Source: an uncultured Clostridia bacterium (GTDB lineage Bacteria; Bacillota; Clostridia; Oscillospirales; CAG-272). Taken from it: 18,099 bases of DNA. Positions 1 to 7,767 of this stretch are shown here, one piece after another; the first letter of the stretch is position 1; the number at the start of each line of letters is the position of its first letter. The notes under the pieces were generated by a model that ran no database searches, was not told the DNA's origin, and was given only the letters and a program-made list of their open reading frames with translations. The stretch spans positions 1-18,099 of the forward strand of contig CAMGRB010000001.1 in the NCBI GenBank assembly GCA_946061315.1, read 5' to 3'. The position numbers and the translations under genes are program-made.

Positions 1-19
1 AAAGGACGGTCTTATATCA

Positions 20-1807
20 TTATGCGCCCGGAAGTGCAAGATTGAAATGGTCGAGCGCAATACCCGTATCGGACCCTTCAATGAGATAGTTCATCTGCAC
101 TATCATGGATTGATAAGCGCTGTAGAAAAGCCTCTTTGCGCTATCTTTCGTATATTGAGCCTCGTCCTCCGAGGTTTCGGGATATCTTATCGCCTTTACT
201 GTAACCGCTTCGTCAAAGGACTCCTCATACGTACCCGTCGCTTTTAATCCGTCAACCGACGCCTCTATACCGAACTGCCCCATGTAATAATCGTACAGAT
301 AAACGTTGTACGACGAGTTTACCTTGTTAAAGCTCATACAAAGTGTAAATCTGACAACTCCGCCCGATATGATGTCGTGCTCTATATCCATCACGTTGTT
401 TTCGGAATCGTAAATAAAGCGTGTTTCCGTGCCGTAGCTCGTTTCGGTTTCCGCCACGTTAAGAGTTATCGCATAGTTTACGCCGTCACCCTCGGTTGCG
501 TTTGTAAGCACGTAAATTTTGAGAATATCAAACACGTTCTCGTCTATTTTGTCGTTATAGAGCTGAATTACGCTCTTATTGTACGTCTTTGAAAGACCGC
601 CTATTACCTCCGCTTTTATCGCAAAATTCATATTCTGACCGTACGTCGCCGTCATTGTATTTATACCGACAAGCTCACCCTTGGAATTTACAAGCGGTCC
701 TCCGCTGTTGCCCGAGGAGATCGGGGCGGTCATCTGAATATATCTCATTCCCGATATAAGTCTGTCGGGATTTGCGACAATGCCCGACGAAAACGAGTCG
801 ACAAGCCCGAGAGAACTTCCGAGTGCATATACCGTATCTCCCGTTTTTACCCCTTCCGTTGATATTTTTATGAAGGGAGTGTCGCTTAAATTGATTTTAA
901 GCATCGCTATGTCCTGCTCGGAATCATACGATATTACGCTCGATACCACGTATTTTTCTCCCGAAAGAAGCGTTACTTCAAGAGCGTATGCCGATTTGAT
1001 GACGTGATAATTCGTTATTATTTCTCCGTCGGAGGATATAAAGAAACCCGAGCCCATTGAAAATCCGCGGCCCTGTTTGGTGTAAGCCGTTATATGAACC
1101 GTTGCATCCTTGATAAGATTATACACGTCCTCGGCGGTATTTTCCGTTTCCGTCTTTACGTACTCGCTCCTGTATGATGAGCCGCATATCGTACATTTAT
1201 ACGTAACGTAGCCGTTCTCGCTCTCCGACGGCTCAACCGTAGAATAAACGACGTACGAATGTTCGGTAACGCTGATTTGCCCGGACACCAGCTCCTTGCC
1301 GCACATTACGCAGGTTTTCATACGCTTGCCGGGCTCAAGGCAGGTAGGCGCCTTTGTCGTTATCCAATCACCCGCCACGTGATCAAGCGGAGTAACAAAA
1401 CCGTCCCTATATGTGTCTGCGCATCTTTGGCAGGTATATAACGTATAGCCCTGTTCTTCGCACGTCGGAGCAACCACTTTGTAGCCGTAGGCGTGGTCAA
1501 GGGCGTCTTTGAAATTTTCTTTTTTTGTATCCCCGCATACGTTGCAGGTGTAAAGGTCGTAGCCCTGCTCCGTACAGGTTGCCGATACGGTCTTTTTGGC
1601 ATAGTCGTGTCCCTTGCTGTCGACAAAATCGTATTTTTCGCTTTTTTGGCATACGGTACAGACTTTTTCGGTATATCCTTGCTCGGTACACGTCGGATCG
1701 TACGTCTTTTCAACGTAGTTGTGAGTGTGCGCATTCTCCAGGCCCATGCAGGAAACGGCAAACGTGCAAGCGAGTACGGTAAATAACGCCATCAACCATT
1801 TTTTCAT
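20..1807 (-). CDS. Lipoprotein with five Cys-rich repeats and an HtrA-like serine protease domain
   Basis: The 595-residue product starts with a lipoprotein-type signal peptide: Lys-Lys, a hydrophobic stretch, then AVSC with the lipidation Cys at residue 20. It is therefore probably anchored on the outer face of the membrane. Residues 27-210 hold five repeats of about 38 residues, each with a His (H29, H67, H105, H143, H183), usually a Thr-Cys, and a CxxC pair (C50/53, C88/91, C126/129, C166/169, C205/208). The fifth repeat lacks the Thr-Cys cysteine. Residues about 235-405 form a trypsin-like HtrA/DegP protease domain with the full triad: H268 in TNYHV, D299 in QDIAML and S368 in GNSGGP. No PDZ domain is recognisable; the last 190 residues are unassigned. 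The ATG has a GGAG eight bases upstream. Substrate and partners are unknown. Metal binding by the repeats is an inference from the His/Cys pattern. Confidence 0.9.
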   Translation of the reverse strand: MKKWLMALFTVLACTFAVSCMGLENAHTHNYVEKTYDPTCTEQGYTEKVCTVCQKSEKYDFVDSKGHDYAKKTVSATCTEQGYDLYTCNVCGDTKKENFKDALDHAYGYKVVAPTCEEQGYTLYTCQRCADTYRDGFVTPLDHVAGDWITTKAPTCLEPGKRMKTCVMCGKELVSGQISVTEHSYVVYSTVEPSESENGYVTYKCTICGSSYRSEYVKTETENTAEDVYNLIKDATVHITAYTKQGRGFSMGSGFFISSDGEIITNYHVIKSAYALEVTLLSGEKYVVSSVISYDSEQDIAMLKINLSDTPFIKISTEGVKTGDTVYALGSSLGLVDSFSSGIVANPDRLISGMRYIQMTAPISSGNSGGPLVNSKGELVGINTMTATYGQNMNFAIKAEVIGGLSKTYNKSVIQLYNDKIDENVFDILKIYVLTNATEGDGVNYAITLNVAETETSYGTETRFIYDSENNVMDIEHDIISGGVVRFTLCMSFNKVNSSYNVYLYDYYMGQFGIEASVDGLKATGTYEESFDEAVTVKAIRYPETSEDEAQYTKDSAKRLFYSAYQSMIVQMNYLIEGSDTGIALDHFNLALPGA

Positions 1808-1848
1808 TTGCTTTTCTCCGTATCTTTACAGATAAATTCTTCATTATT

Positions 1849-1877
1849 ATTTTATCACGGCGATATTGATTTGTCAA
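1849..1877 (-). promoter_or_regulatory. Sigma-A promoter of the protease lipoprotein gene
   Basis: On the minus strand a consensus -35 TTGACA (1872-1877) is followed after 17 bases by TAAAAT (1849-1854), preceded by a TG that makes an extended -10. Transcription should begin near 1842, leaving a leader of about 35 bases before the ATG at 1807. The promoter lies just downstream of the nfn terminator, so the protease gene is probably an independent unit. Confidence 0.7.
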
Positions 1878-1890
1878 TAAGTTGCCGTTC

Positions 1891-1930
1891 ATAAAAGAAA
1901 TATCCGCCCTTACAACAAAGGCGGATATTT
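1891..1930 (-). terminator. Rho-independent terminator after nfnB
   Basis: The arms at 1898-1908 and 1920-1930 are a perfect 11-bp inverted repeat (AAATATCCGCC). Read as minus-strand RNA, a G-U wobble and two A-U pairs extend the stem to about 14 bp with a GUUGU loop. It is followed by a U-rich tail (UUUCUUUU). The wobble forms only in the minus-strand transcript, which agrees with termination of the nfn transcript 18 bases past the nfnB stop codon. Confidence 0.85.
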
Positions 1931-1948
1931 GTATTTTAGTAATGACGT

Positions 1949-3367
1949 TTATTTGTTTTTGTTCGTTATATACTCGTCTATTGCGGCGGCGGCAGTCTTG
2001 CCTGCGCCCATTGCGAGTATTACGGTTGCGGCACCGGTTACGGCGTCGCCTCCCGCATAAACGCCCTCACGGGTGGTCAGTCCGTTCTCGTCGGCGATTA
2101 TTCCGCCCCACTTCTGCGTTTCAAGTCCTGCGGTGGTTGATTTTATAAGCGGGTTAGGTGAAGTTCCGAGCGCCATTATTACGCAGTCAACGTCAAGCTC
2201 AAACTCGCTTCCCGGTTTCTCTACGGGACGGCGGCGTCCGCTTGCGTCCGGCTCGCCAAGCTCCATCTCGACGCACTTCATACCGCATACGGTCATATTT
2301 TTGGGGTCGCGCTTGTTGTCGGGATTATGATAACCCAATATTTCCGTGGGATTGGTAAGAGTTTTGAAGATTATTCCCTCCTCCTCTGCATGCTCTACTT
2401 CCTCTTTACGTGCAGGGAGCTCCTCCATACCTCTCCTGTAAACTATATAAACCTCCGCGCCAAGACGCTTTGCGCATCTTGCGGCGTCCATAGCGACGTT
2501 TCCGCCTCCTACTACGGCTACGCGCTTTGCGTGCATAATAGGAGTATCGCTTCCGTCACGGTAAGCCTTCATAAGATTTATTCTCGTAAGAAATTCGTTT
2601 GCGGAATATACGCCTTTAAGGTTTTCTCCGGGGATACCCATAAATTTGGGAAGTCCCGCACCCGAGCCGATAAATACCGCCTCAAAGCCTTGCTCGTTCA
2701 TAAGCTCGTCTATCGAGAGCGTCTTTCCGACGACTACGTTCGTTTCTATATCAACTCCGAGGTCTTTAAGTCCCTCTATCTCTTTTCTTACTATTGATTT
2801 GGGAAGACGGAACTCCGGTATTCCGTAAACGAGAACTCCGCCTGCCAGGTGAAGCGCCTCAAATACGGTTACCTTGTAGCCCTTCTTTGCAAGATCGGAT
2901 GCGCAGGTAAGTCCCGAGGGACCCGAGCCTATGACCGCTACCTTGTGTCCGTTTGATTCGGGCTTTACGGGCTTTTCCTTTGCGTTTGCGTTATGCCAAT
3001 CGGCAACGAAGCGCTCAAGTCTTCCTATTGCAACGGGCTCGCCCTTTATTCCTCTTACGCACTTGCCCTCGCACTGATTTTCCTGCGGGCAAACACGTCC
3101 GCATACGGCGGGCAAGCTCGATGAGAGCGATATTATTCTGTATGCTTCCTCAAAATCTCCCTTTGCTACCTGTTCGATAAAAGCGGGTATGTAAATTTTT
3201 ACGGGGCATCCCGCAACGCAGGGCTTGTTTTTGCAGTTAAGGCATCTTGTAGCCTCGTCCATTGCCTGTTCCTTCGTATAGCCGAGAGCAACCTCTTTGA
3301 AGTTTTTGTTTCTTACGTCCGGCTCCTGAACGGGCATTGCATTTTTCTTAAGCGACATATTAGGCAT
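1949..3367 (-). CDS. nfnB: NfnB: large subunit of NADH-dependent ferredoxin:NADP+ oxidoreductase (GltD-like)
   Basis: This 472-residue protein belongs to the glutamate-synthase-small-subunit-like flavoprotein family and, because nfnA lies directly upstream, is best read as the NADPH-side subunit of the electron-bifurcating NfnAB complex. The N-terminus carries two [4Fe-4S] Cys sets, C42/C45/C50/C54 (RCLNCKNKPCVAGCP) and C89/C93/C99/C103. An FAD-binding GSGPSG follows at about 147-152, and a second Rossmann motif (VVGGGNVAMDAA) binds the nucleotide. The frame is open to 3424, but the start at 3367 is preferred. An AAGGAGG lies nine bases upstream inside the end of nfnA, the ATG sits one base after the nfnA stop codon, and translation from there begins MPNMSLKKNAMPVQEP as in the family. 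Alternative: a stand-alone NADPH-dependent glutamate synthase small chain, less likely given the partner gene. Confidence 0.93.
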   Translation of the reverse strand: MPNMSLKKNAMPVQEPDVRNKNFKEVALGYTKEQAMDEATRCLNCKNKPCVAGCPVKIYIPAFIEQVAKGDFEEAYRIISLSSSLPAVCGRVCPQENQCEGKCVRGIKGEPVAIGRLERFVADWHNANAKEKPVKPESNGHKVAVIGSGPSGLTCASDLAKKGYKVTVFEALHLAGGVLVYGIPEFRLPKSIVRKEIEGLKDLGVDIETNVVVGKTLSIDELMNEQGFEAVFIGSGAGLPKFMGIPGENLKGVYSANEFLTRINLMKAYRDGSDTPIMHAKRVAVVGGGNVAMDAARCAKRLGAEVYIVYRRGMEELPARKEEVEHAEEEGIIFKTLTNPTEILGYHNPDNKRDPKNMTVCGMKCVEMELGEPDASGRRRPVEKPGSEFELDVDCVIMALGTSPNPLIKSTTAGLETQKWGGIIADENGLTTREGVYAGGDAVTGAATVILAMGAGKTAAAAIDEYITNKNK

Positions 3368-3368
3368 G

Positions 3369-4211
3369 TTACTGAACCTCCTTTTTGAAGAGATTGCATA
3401 CCTCTTCACGCTTCTTTGTTTCAAAGGGCTTATACATATCTCCTCTTGCCATTGCCTCGTCGAAGTCTATCAGGTGACCGTCAAAATCGGGTCCGTCAAC
3501 GCAGGCAAACACCGTCTTTCCTCCGACGGTAAGACGGCAACAACCGCACATTCCCGTTCCGTCTATCATTATCGGGTTCATGGAAGCTATGGTCTTTATG
3601 CCGTACTGCTTTGTAAGAGCGCATACGAATTTCATCATGATAAGCGGTCCTATGGTGATTACCGTATCATACTTTTCTCCGCCCTCGATAAGCTCCTTAA
3701 GAGCGTCGGTAACAAGTCCTTTTTTGCCCGCCGTTCCGTCATCGGTCATGAGAACGAATTTTGACGATGCTGCCTTGAACTCGTCCTCGAGGATAACGAG
3801 ATCCTGTGATCTGAAGCCCGCTATTGCGTGTACCTCGCAGCCGAGTGCGTGAAGCTTCTTTGCAACGGGGTACGCTATTGCGCATCCGACGCCGCCGCCG
3901 ACGACTGCAACCTTTTTAAGTCCTTCGGTTTCGGTCGGCTTGCCGAGAGGACCGACGAAATCGGCAAGGTACTCGCCCTCTTTAAGATGGTTGAGCTTTT
4001 CCGTAGTTGCTCCGACTATCTGGAAGATTATCGTAACGGTTCCCTTTTCTCTGTCGTAGTCGGCAACCGTAAGCGGTATTCTCTCACCTTCCTCATCTGT
4101 ACGGAGAATAACGAACTGCCCGGGCTCTGCCTTTGCGGCAACAAGCGGAGCTTCGATATCCATAAGAGTAACCGTCGGATTAAGCTCTTTCTTTCTTAAT
4201 ATTTTATACAT
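3369..4211 (-). CDS. nfnA: NfnA: small subunit of NADH-dependent ferredoxin:NADP+ oxidoreductase
   Basis: The 280-residue cytoplasmic protein has the ferredoxin-NADP+ reductase fold: a flavin-binding barrel with RIPLTVAD at about 44-51, an NAD-binding half beginning VAVVGGGVGCAIAYP (about 101-115), and a C-terminal iron-sulfur segment. The last has DGTGMCGCCRLTVGG and FACVDGPDFDGH, with C222, C225 and C237 as likely [2Fe-2S] ligands. In the known family NfnA oxidises NADH, and with NfnB couples NADH and reduced ferredoxin to the reduction of NADP+, reversibly. It is the first gene of a two-gene unit, tightly coupled to nfnB (one base between stop and start). A GAGGGA-type ribosome binding site precedes the ATG. 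A sulfide dehydrogenase or SudB-type label refers to the same family. Confidence 0.92.
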   Translation of the reverse strand: MYKILRKKELNPTVTLMDIEAPLVAAKAEPGQFVILRTDEEGERIPLTVADYDREKGTVTIIFQIVGATTEKLNHLKEGEYLADFVGPLGKPTETEGLKKVAVVGGGVGCAIAYPVAKKLHALGCEVHAIAGFRSQDLVILEDEFKAASSKFVLMTDDGTAGKKGLVTDALKELIEGGEKYDTVITIGPLIMMKFVCALTKQYGIKTIASMNPIMIDGTGMCGCCRLTVGGKTVFACVDGPDFDGHLIDFDEAMARGDMYKPFETKKREEVCNLFKKEVQ

Positions 4212-4229
4212 ATAATTCCCTCTTTCCGC

Positions 4230-4249
4230 AAAATTCCCGGTGGAACTTT
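4230..4249 (-). other. Small hairpin in the nfnA leader
   Basis: In the predicted minus-strand leader, AAAGTTCC and GGAATTTT can pair (eight pairs including one G-U) around an ACCG loop, about 20 bases upstream of the nfnA start. There is no U-tract after it, so it is not a terminator. Its role, if any, is unknown. Confidence 0.4.
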
Positions 4250-4275
4250 GCTTTTTATTTTAAGCCATCGTATTT

Positions 4276-4304
4276 ATTTTAACAAGTGAAAAACGCTTTG
4301 TCAA
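4276..4304 (-). promoter_or_regulatory. Sigma-A promoter of nfnAB
   Basis: The minus strand has TTGACA (4299-4304), a 17-base spacer and TAAAAT (4276-4281). Predicted start of transcription is near 4268, giving a leader of about 57 bases before the nfnA ATG. A TTGTTAA sequence overlapping the -10 resembles one half of a Rex (NADH-sensing repressor) operator, but the matching second half is absent. No terminator is visible between nadK and this promoter, so read-through from nadK is also possible. Confidence 0.7.
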
Positions 4305-4346
4305 ATATAAATAACATATAGCCATATTTACAAAACAATATATCAA

Positions 4347-5186
4347 TTAAGCGTCAAAATCGGTTTTAGACAGTTTATCTCTTAACGTCTGATAAAAGCT
4401 CCTGTCGCTTACTCTGATTATCGCCGCCTCGTGCTCTGCGCGCTTTATTCTTACCGTATCGCCGTCGCACAAATCAAACGCTTCGTCCGCGTCTATTTCA
4501 AGAGATGCAAACGCGGCATTTTCATAAAGACCGTCTATTTTCACCTTTACGTCTATTGTGTCGTCACCGCTTACGACAAGCGAGGATTGCGGAAAATATT
4601 TTGAGGCTATCGGAGTTATTACCACGTTATCCGACGTAGGTGTCAGAAGCGGTCCTCCCGCCGAAAGATTATACGAAGTCGAACCCGTCGGAGTGGCAAT
4701 TATTACGCCGTCACCCGATACCGTTTCGGTATGCTTGCCGTTTATGCTTATTTTCATTCCGAACGCCTTCATCAGCTTTGCGCGGTAAACCGTCGCTTCA
4801 TTGAGAGCCACAAAGGAACGTATCGTCTTTTCGTCCCTTATTACCTCGGCTTCTATCATCATTCTTTTTTCCGTGCGGTACTCGCCGAGGGCTATTTTGT
4901 CAACGTACTCCCACGCTTCGTCGGGCAGGCACTCTGTCAAGTAGCCCATATGTCCGAAATTTATACCGAAGATCGGCGTTTTTGTGCCGTAAAACTTTTT
5001 GCAGGCGCGAAGAATCGTGCCGTCCCCACCGAGAACAACGGCAAAATCATCATCTTTATCGGGAGAATCGTCCTCACCGAGAATTTTTACGTCGTATTCC
5101 TTTTTTTCAAGATAGTCCGAGAGCTTTTTTGCAAAGCATATGCTTTCGTCCTTCAGATAGTTCGGTAATATGGCGACTTTTTTCAT
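4347..5186 (-). CDS. nadK: NAD kinase
   Basis: This 279-residue cytoplasmic enzyme phosphorylates the 2'-hydroxyl of NAD+ to make NADP+, using ATP or polyphosphate. The family signatures are complete: GGDGT at 53-57 with the catalytic Asp, NFGHMGYLTE at about 76-85, the NE pair at 129-130, and SGDGVIIATPTGSTSYNLSAGGP at about 157-179. Length is normal for bacterial NadK. A GGAGGA lies seven bases before the ATG. The gene starts 26 bases after the LysR gene and so is probably co-transcribed with it. Its downstream neighbour nfnAB uses NADP+, so the cluster reads as an NADP(H) supply block. No terminator follows it. Confidence 0.95.
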   Translation of the reverse strand: MKKVAILPNYLKDESICFAKKLSDYLEKKEYDVKILGEDDSPDKDDDFAVVLGGDGTILRACKKFYGTKTPIFGINFGHMGYLTECLPDEAWEYVDKIALGEYRTEKRMMIEAEVIRDEKTIRSFVALNEATVYRAKLMKAFGMKISINGKHTETVSGDGVIIATPTGSTSYNLSAGGPLLTPTSDNVVITPIASKYFPQSSLVVSGDDTIDVKVKIDGLYENAAFASLEIDADEAFDLCDGDTVRIKRAEHEAAIIRVSDRSFYQTLRDKLSKTDFDA

Positions 5187-5212
5187 AACTGTCCTCCGCC
5201 TGCAAAAAGAGG

Positions 5213-6157
5213 TCAGAGAGAAAATGCGATCTCGTTCCTCTTTTCATATATCTTGTTTAGCAGTTTTGTGTCCGTTTCGGAAAATTTATATCCTTTTCTG
5301 CGTATGATAACGTCCTTGAAGCAGTTGTTATCCATAGCGCATTTCTTTTCGACAAGTCCTATCGTCCGGAGCGTTTCCTTGGGCATCGGAGATACCCACA
5401 TAAAAGTCCTCTTGCAGTTTTTAAGAAGCTCAAACTGGCTGCCTCTTTCGTAAACGTAAACCTTCTTTATCCTTTTACCGCTATTCTCCTCGGGGCTTTT
5501 TACCTCGGGTACGGTGATATACGGAATTACGTTATCCCCGTGGACTATCTCTATGCTTGTCCTTTTAAGCTTTTCGTAATCGAGCACCTCGTCCTTTGCC
5601 ATCTCGTGCTCGGCGTTCATAAGCACCTTACACTCAAACTCCCAAAGAAGCTCGTGCTCAAGCTGTTTCTCTTTGAGAAAATCTATGAAATACTTCTCGT
5701 TTACCGTCTGGTAGCGGATAATTCCGAAATTATAGCCGTTCTCCGCTACGTTGATAACCGTTTCTATAGAGTTTGTTTCTCTCAAATTTATTGATATATC
5801 CTTGTCGGGATCAAGAGAATCGACAAAAAGCGAAATAGAGGAGGATATATAGCTTCCTCTCGGTATTGACACCTTCGTCTGCTGCATATTTTTTCTCTTT
5901 TCCGGAGGGATATATATGGCCTTCATTTTGTCAAGCTCGAGAAGAACGTTTTTGGCGTATGAAAGAAATTCCTTTCCCTGATCGGTCGGTATAACGCCCC
6001 TTGACGTGCGCTCAAATATCGTTATCCCCAGAGTGTCCTCAAGCTCGTGTATCGCCTTGCTCAAATTGGGCTGTGCCATAAAAAGATTTTCCGCCGCCTG
6101 CGAGATGGAGCCTGTGCGCTCGACCTCCACGGCATACCTGAAATGCAAAGTATTCAT
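5213..6157 (-). CDS. LysR-type transcriptional regulator
   Basis: The 314-residue protein has the classic LysR winged-helix domain at residues 1-65: MNTLHFRYAVEVERTGSISQ, then AAENLFMAQPNLSKAIHELE as the helix-turn-helix, then FERTSRGVIPTDQG. A substrate-binding-type effector domain follows from about residue 90. The frame extends to 6172, but the ATG at 6157 aligns with the usual LysR N-terminus and has a GAGAG about six bases upstream. The 6172 ATG, whose GGGGAG lies only two bases away, remains possible. The ligand is not recognisable. Because nadK follows at 26 bases and nfnAB lies beyond, control of the NADP pool is an attractive but untested role. Confidence 0.9.
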   Translation of the reverse strand: MNTLHFRYAVEVERTGSISQAAENLFMAQPNLSKAIHELEDTLGITIFERTSRGVIPTDQGKEFLSYAKNVLLELDKMKAIYIPPEKRKNMQQTKVSIPRGSYISSSISLFVDSLDPDKDISINLRETNSIETVINVAENGYNFGIIRYQTVNEKYFIDFLKEKQLEHELLWEFECKVLMNAEHEMAKDEVLDYEKLKRTSIEIVHGDNVIPYITVPEVKSPEENSGKRIKKVYVYERGSQFELLKNCKRTFMWVSPMPKETLRTIGLVEKKCAMDNNCFKDVIIRRKGYKFSETDTKLLNKIYEKRNEIAFSL

Positions 6158-6225
6158 ATGTTTCTCTCTCATCTCTCCCCGTCGGCGCGCAGGGGAACTT
6201 TTGCGCTCGGTATTGCGCCTAATCT

Positions 6226-6254
6226 ATTTTAACACTAAACTTTACCCTTGTCAA
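6226..6254 (-). promoter_or_regulatory. Sigma-A promoter of the lysR-nadK unit
   Basis: The minus strand reads TTGACA (6249-6254), 17 bases, then TAAAAT (6226-6231). Predicted transcription start is near 6219, leaving about 60 bases of leader. This is the same -35/spacer/-10 combination as seen upstream of nfnA and the protease gene. Confidence 0.7.
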
Positions 6255-6352
6255 TCGCAGGCGCGAAAAATAATGTTTTTTTAAGGCGCGTTTTTTGGAA
6301 AAACGAGGCAGAGGGTGATAGTTAAAAACCTGCTTCAAGTCTGCTTTGGCAC

Positions 6353-6388
6353 AAAAAAGCATAAAGGAGCGTCAATAACCGACACTCC
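6353..6388 (-). terminator. Rho-independent terminator of the carbohydrate operon
   Basis: In minus-strand RNA, GGAGUGUC (6388-6381) pairs with GACGCUCC (6373-6366) as eight pairs with one G-U, closing a seven-base loop. A U-rich run (UUUAUGCUUUUUU) follows to 6353. It lies 55 bases past the beta-phosphoglucomutase stop codon. The stretch 6255-6352 between this and the lysR promoter shows only AT-rich sequence with a small palindrome at 6283-6299 and no gene. Confidence 0.75.
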
Positions 6389-6443
6389 CTCGCGTTTTTA
6401 AGATGTTTTTCAATACTTTGGCTTAAAATTTACGACGTCCGCA

Positions 6444-7079
6444 TTAAAAATGCTTCAAAAGGTCGGAAAAAGTACCGAGCACTATGTCCGCTTTTTCGTA
6501 AGATGCGGCATCTCCTATGGCGACCGCCGTCATACCGCCGCTTTTGGCGGCGTCAATGCCCGCAAAAGCGTCCTCGATGACCGCGCACTCACAGGGAGAG
6601 AGCTTTATAAACTCCGCCGCCTTTAAGAATACCTCGGGGTCGGGCTTTGACTTTTTTATGTTCGTGCCGTCGGAAACTGCGTCGAAAAAGTCCGAAAGAG
6701 CGACACGTTCAAGGATATATTTCGTATTTTTGCTCGACGAGCCTATTGCCAGAAGATACCCTCTTTTTTTGAGCTCGGTAAGCGTTTTTCTCACCTCGTC
6801 GGACACGTCCGAAGGTGTCATCTTTGAAAGGTAGCCCTTGTAAATTTCGTTTTTCTTTTCGGCAATTTCAATTTTCTCGTTTTCGGAATACTCCCTTTTG
6901 CCGCCTTCGAGAATAATCTCAAGGCTGTCCATACGGCTAACACCTCGAAGGCGGTTGTTTATCTTCTCATCGAAATATATGCCGAGTTCGTCCGATACCG
7001 CTTTCCACGCAAGATAGTGAAATTTATCGGTAAAAACTATTACGCCGTCAAGATCGAATATAATGCCTTTTGTGTTCAT
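6444..7079 (-). CDS. pgmB: Beta-phosphoglucomutase (HAD superfamily)
   Basis: The 211-residue cytoplasmic enzyme should interconvert beta-glucose-1-phosphate and glucose-6-phosphate. It begins with the HAD motif DLDGV carrying the nucleophile D9 and the acid/base D11. The cap domain has the beta-PGM-specific H21 in FHYLAWK and LRGVSRMDSL with R49. Later motifs are GSSSKN, KKSKPDPEVF and IEDAFAGI with the acidic Mg2+ ligands. One departure is V-F-T in place of the usual T-D-T after DLDGVI. AAGGAG lies seven bases before the ATG. It is the last gene of the carbohydrate operon. Family members usually consume beta-glucose-1-phosphate made by a glycoside phosphorylase; no GH65-type enzyme is in the window, which makes the GH3 protein of the same operon a candidate source. 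Confidence 0.9.
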   Translation of the reverse strand: MNTKGIIFDLDGVIVFTDKFHYLAWKAVSDELGIYFDEKINNRLRGVSRMDSLEIILEGGKREYSENEKIEIAEKKNEIYKGYLSKMTPSDVSDEVRKTLTELKKRGYLLAIGSSSKNTKYILERVALSDFFDAVSDGTNIKKSKPDPEVFLKAAEFIKLSPCECAVIEDAFAGIDAAKSGGMTAVAIGDAASYEKADIVLGTFSDLLKHF

Positions 7080-7095
7080 TTTTGCTCTCCTTTTT

Positions 7096-7125
7096 CAAAA
7101 AAGCGTCTGCACGTGTCGCTTTTTG
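7096..7125 (-). other. Intercistronic hairpin upstream of pgmB, possible weak attenuator
   Basis: CAAAAAGCG and CGCTTTTTTG can pair across an 11-base loop containing CACGTG, between the COG2910-like gene and pgmB. The U-run is part of the stem, as in weak terminators, but only three G-C pairs sit near the loop. It may reduce read-through into pgmB or simply mark an mRNA processing point. It abuts the pgmB ribosome binding site. Confidence 0.4.
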
Positions 7126-7131
7126 CGTATT

Positions 7132-7767
7132 TTATTTTTCGCAAACGGTTATCATCATTTTATCGTGTGCTCTGTTCTCTGCCTCGTCTATCATGGCAGA
7201 GGCGTAATCGGCGTAGCCTATAACACTCTTTCCGTCACTGTTATAGATCACCTCGTCGGAGCCGATTTTATACTCGCCCGTTTTTGCTCTTTCATATTCA
7301 AATTCGAGCGAGGGGCAAACGTAGCACCAGCTTTTAAGCTCCGAGTTTTTCATATCCTCGTAGCCGAGGAGCATATTTTTTGATATTCCGTAAAGGAAAT
7401 CGGGATAGCCGTCCCCCTCGTAAATGCGCTTTGTATGGGTAGCATCCGCATAAAGACTGCCGGCACCGCCCACAACCATTATGCGCACGCCGCTTTCAAT
7501 TCCTATTTCTATAAGTCGGTCTATGCCTTTTCTATTGAGCGTCGGGTCGGAATTAAACCCGAAGCCGACCGCGCTTATAAGTACGTCAAGCTCCTCTACG
7601 TCCTGCGAGGTGAGTGAAAGAAGATCCCTTTCTACCGTTTTATCCACACAGTCGGGCGTATTTTTGCTGTTTCTTACGAAAGCGACGACGAAATGTCCTC
7701 TCTTTTTTGCCTCGGCAGCGAGCATTGAGCCTTGCTTGCCGTTAGCACCCACTATTCCTATTTTCAT
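7132..7767 (-). CDS. NAD(P)-binding protein of the COG2910 (NmrA-like) family
   Basis: The 211-residue protein starts with a Rossmann nucleotide-binding motif, GANGKQG at 7-13, followed by the family stretch RGHFVVAFVRN. It later shows MVVGGAGSL, TGEYKIGSDE and YADYASAMIDEAE, which match the putative NADH-flavin reductase/NAD(P)H-binding group (COG2910, YwnB-like). There is no catalytic YxxxK of a classical short-chain dehydrogenase, so the reaction is unknown. Its start overlaps the end of the membrane-protein gene by 26 bases. A GGGAGG ten bases before the ATG, inside that gene, supports translational coupling. Its job in a sugar operon is not clear. Confidence 0.8.
   Translation of the reverse strand: MKIGIVGANGKQGSMLAAEAKKRGHFVVAFVRNSKNTPDCVDKTVERDLLSLTSQDVEELDVLISAVGFGFNSDPTLNRKGIDRLIEIGIESGVRIMVVGGAGSLYADATHTKRIYEGDGYPDFLYGISKNMLLGYEDMKNSELKSWCYVCPSLEFEYERAKTGEYKIGSDEVIYNSDGKSVIGYADYASAMIDEAENRAHDKMMITVCEK

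Noticed and set aside
4305..4346. Possible terminator after nadK (ATATGGCTATAT palindrome)
   Set aside because: The pairing is only four A-T-rich base pairs and has no U-tract, so I do not call a terminator here.
6283..6299. CGTTTTTTGGAAAAACG palindrome between the operon terminator and the lysR promoter
   Set aside because: It is almost wholly A-T, has no U-tail in a useful position and lies outside the promoter hexamers; no function can be supported.
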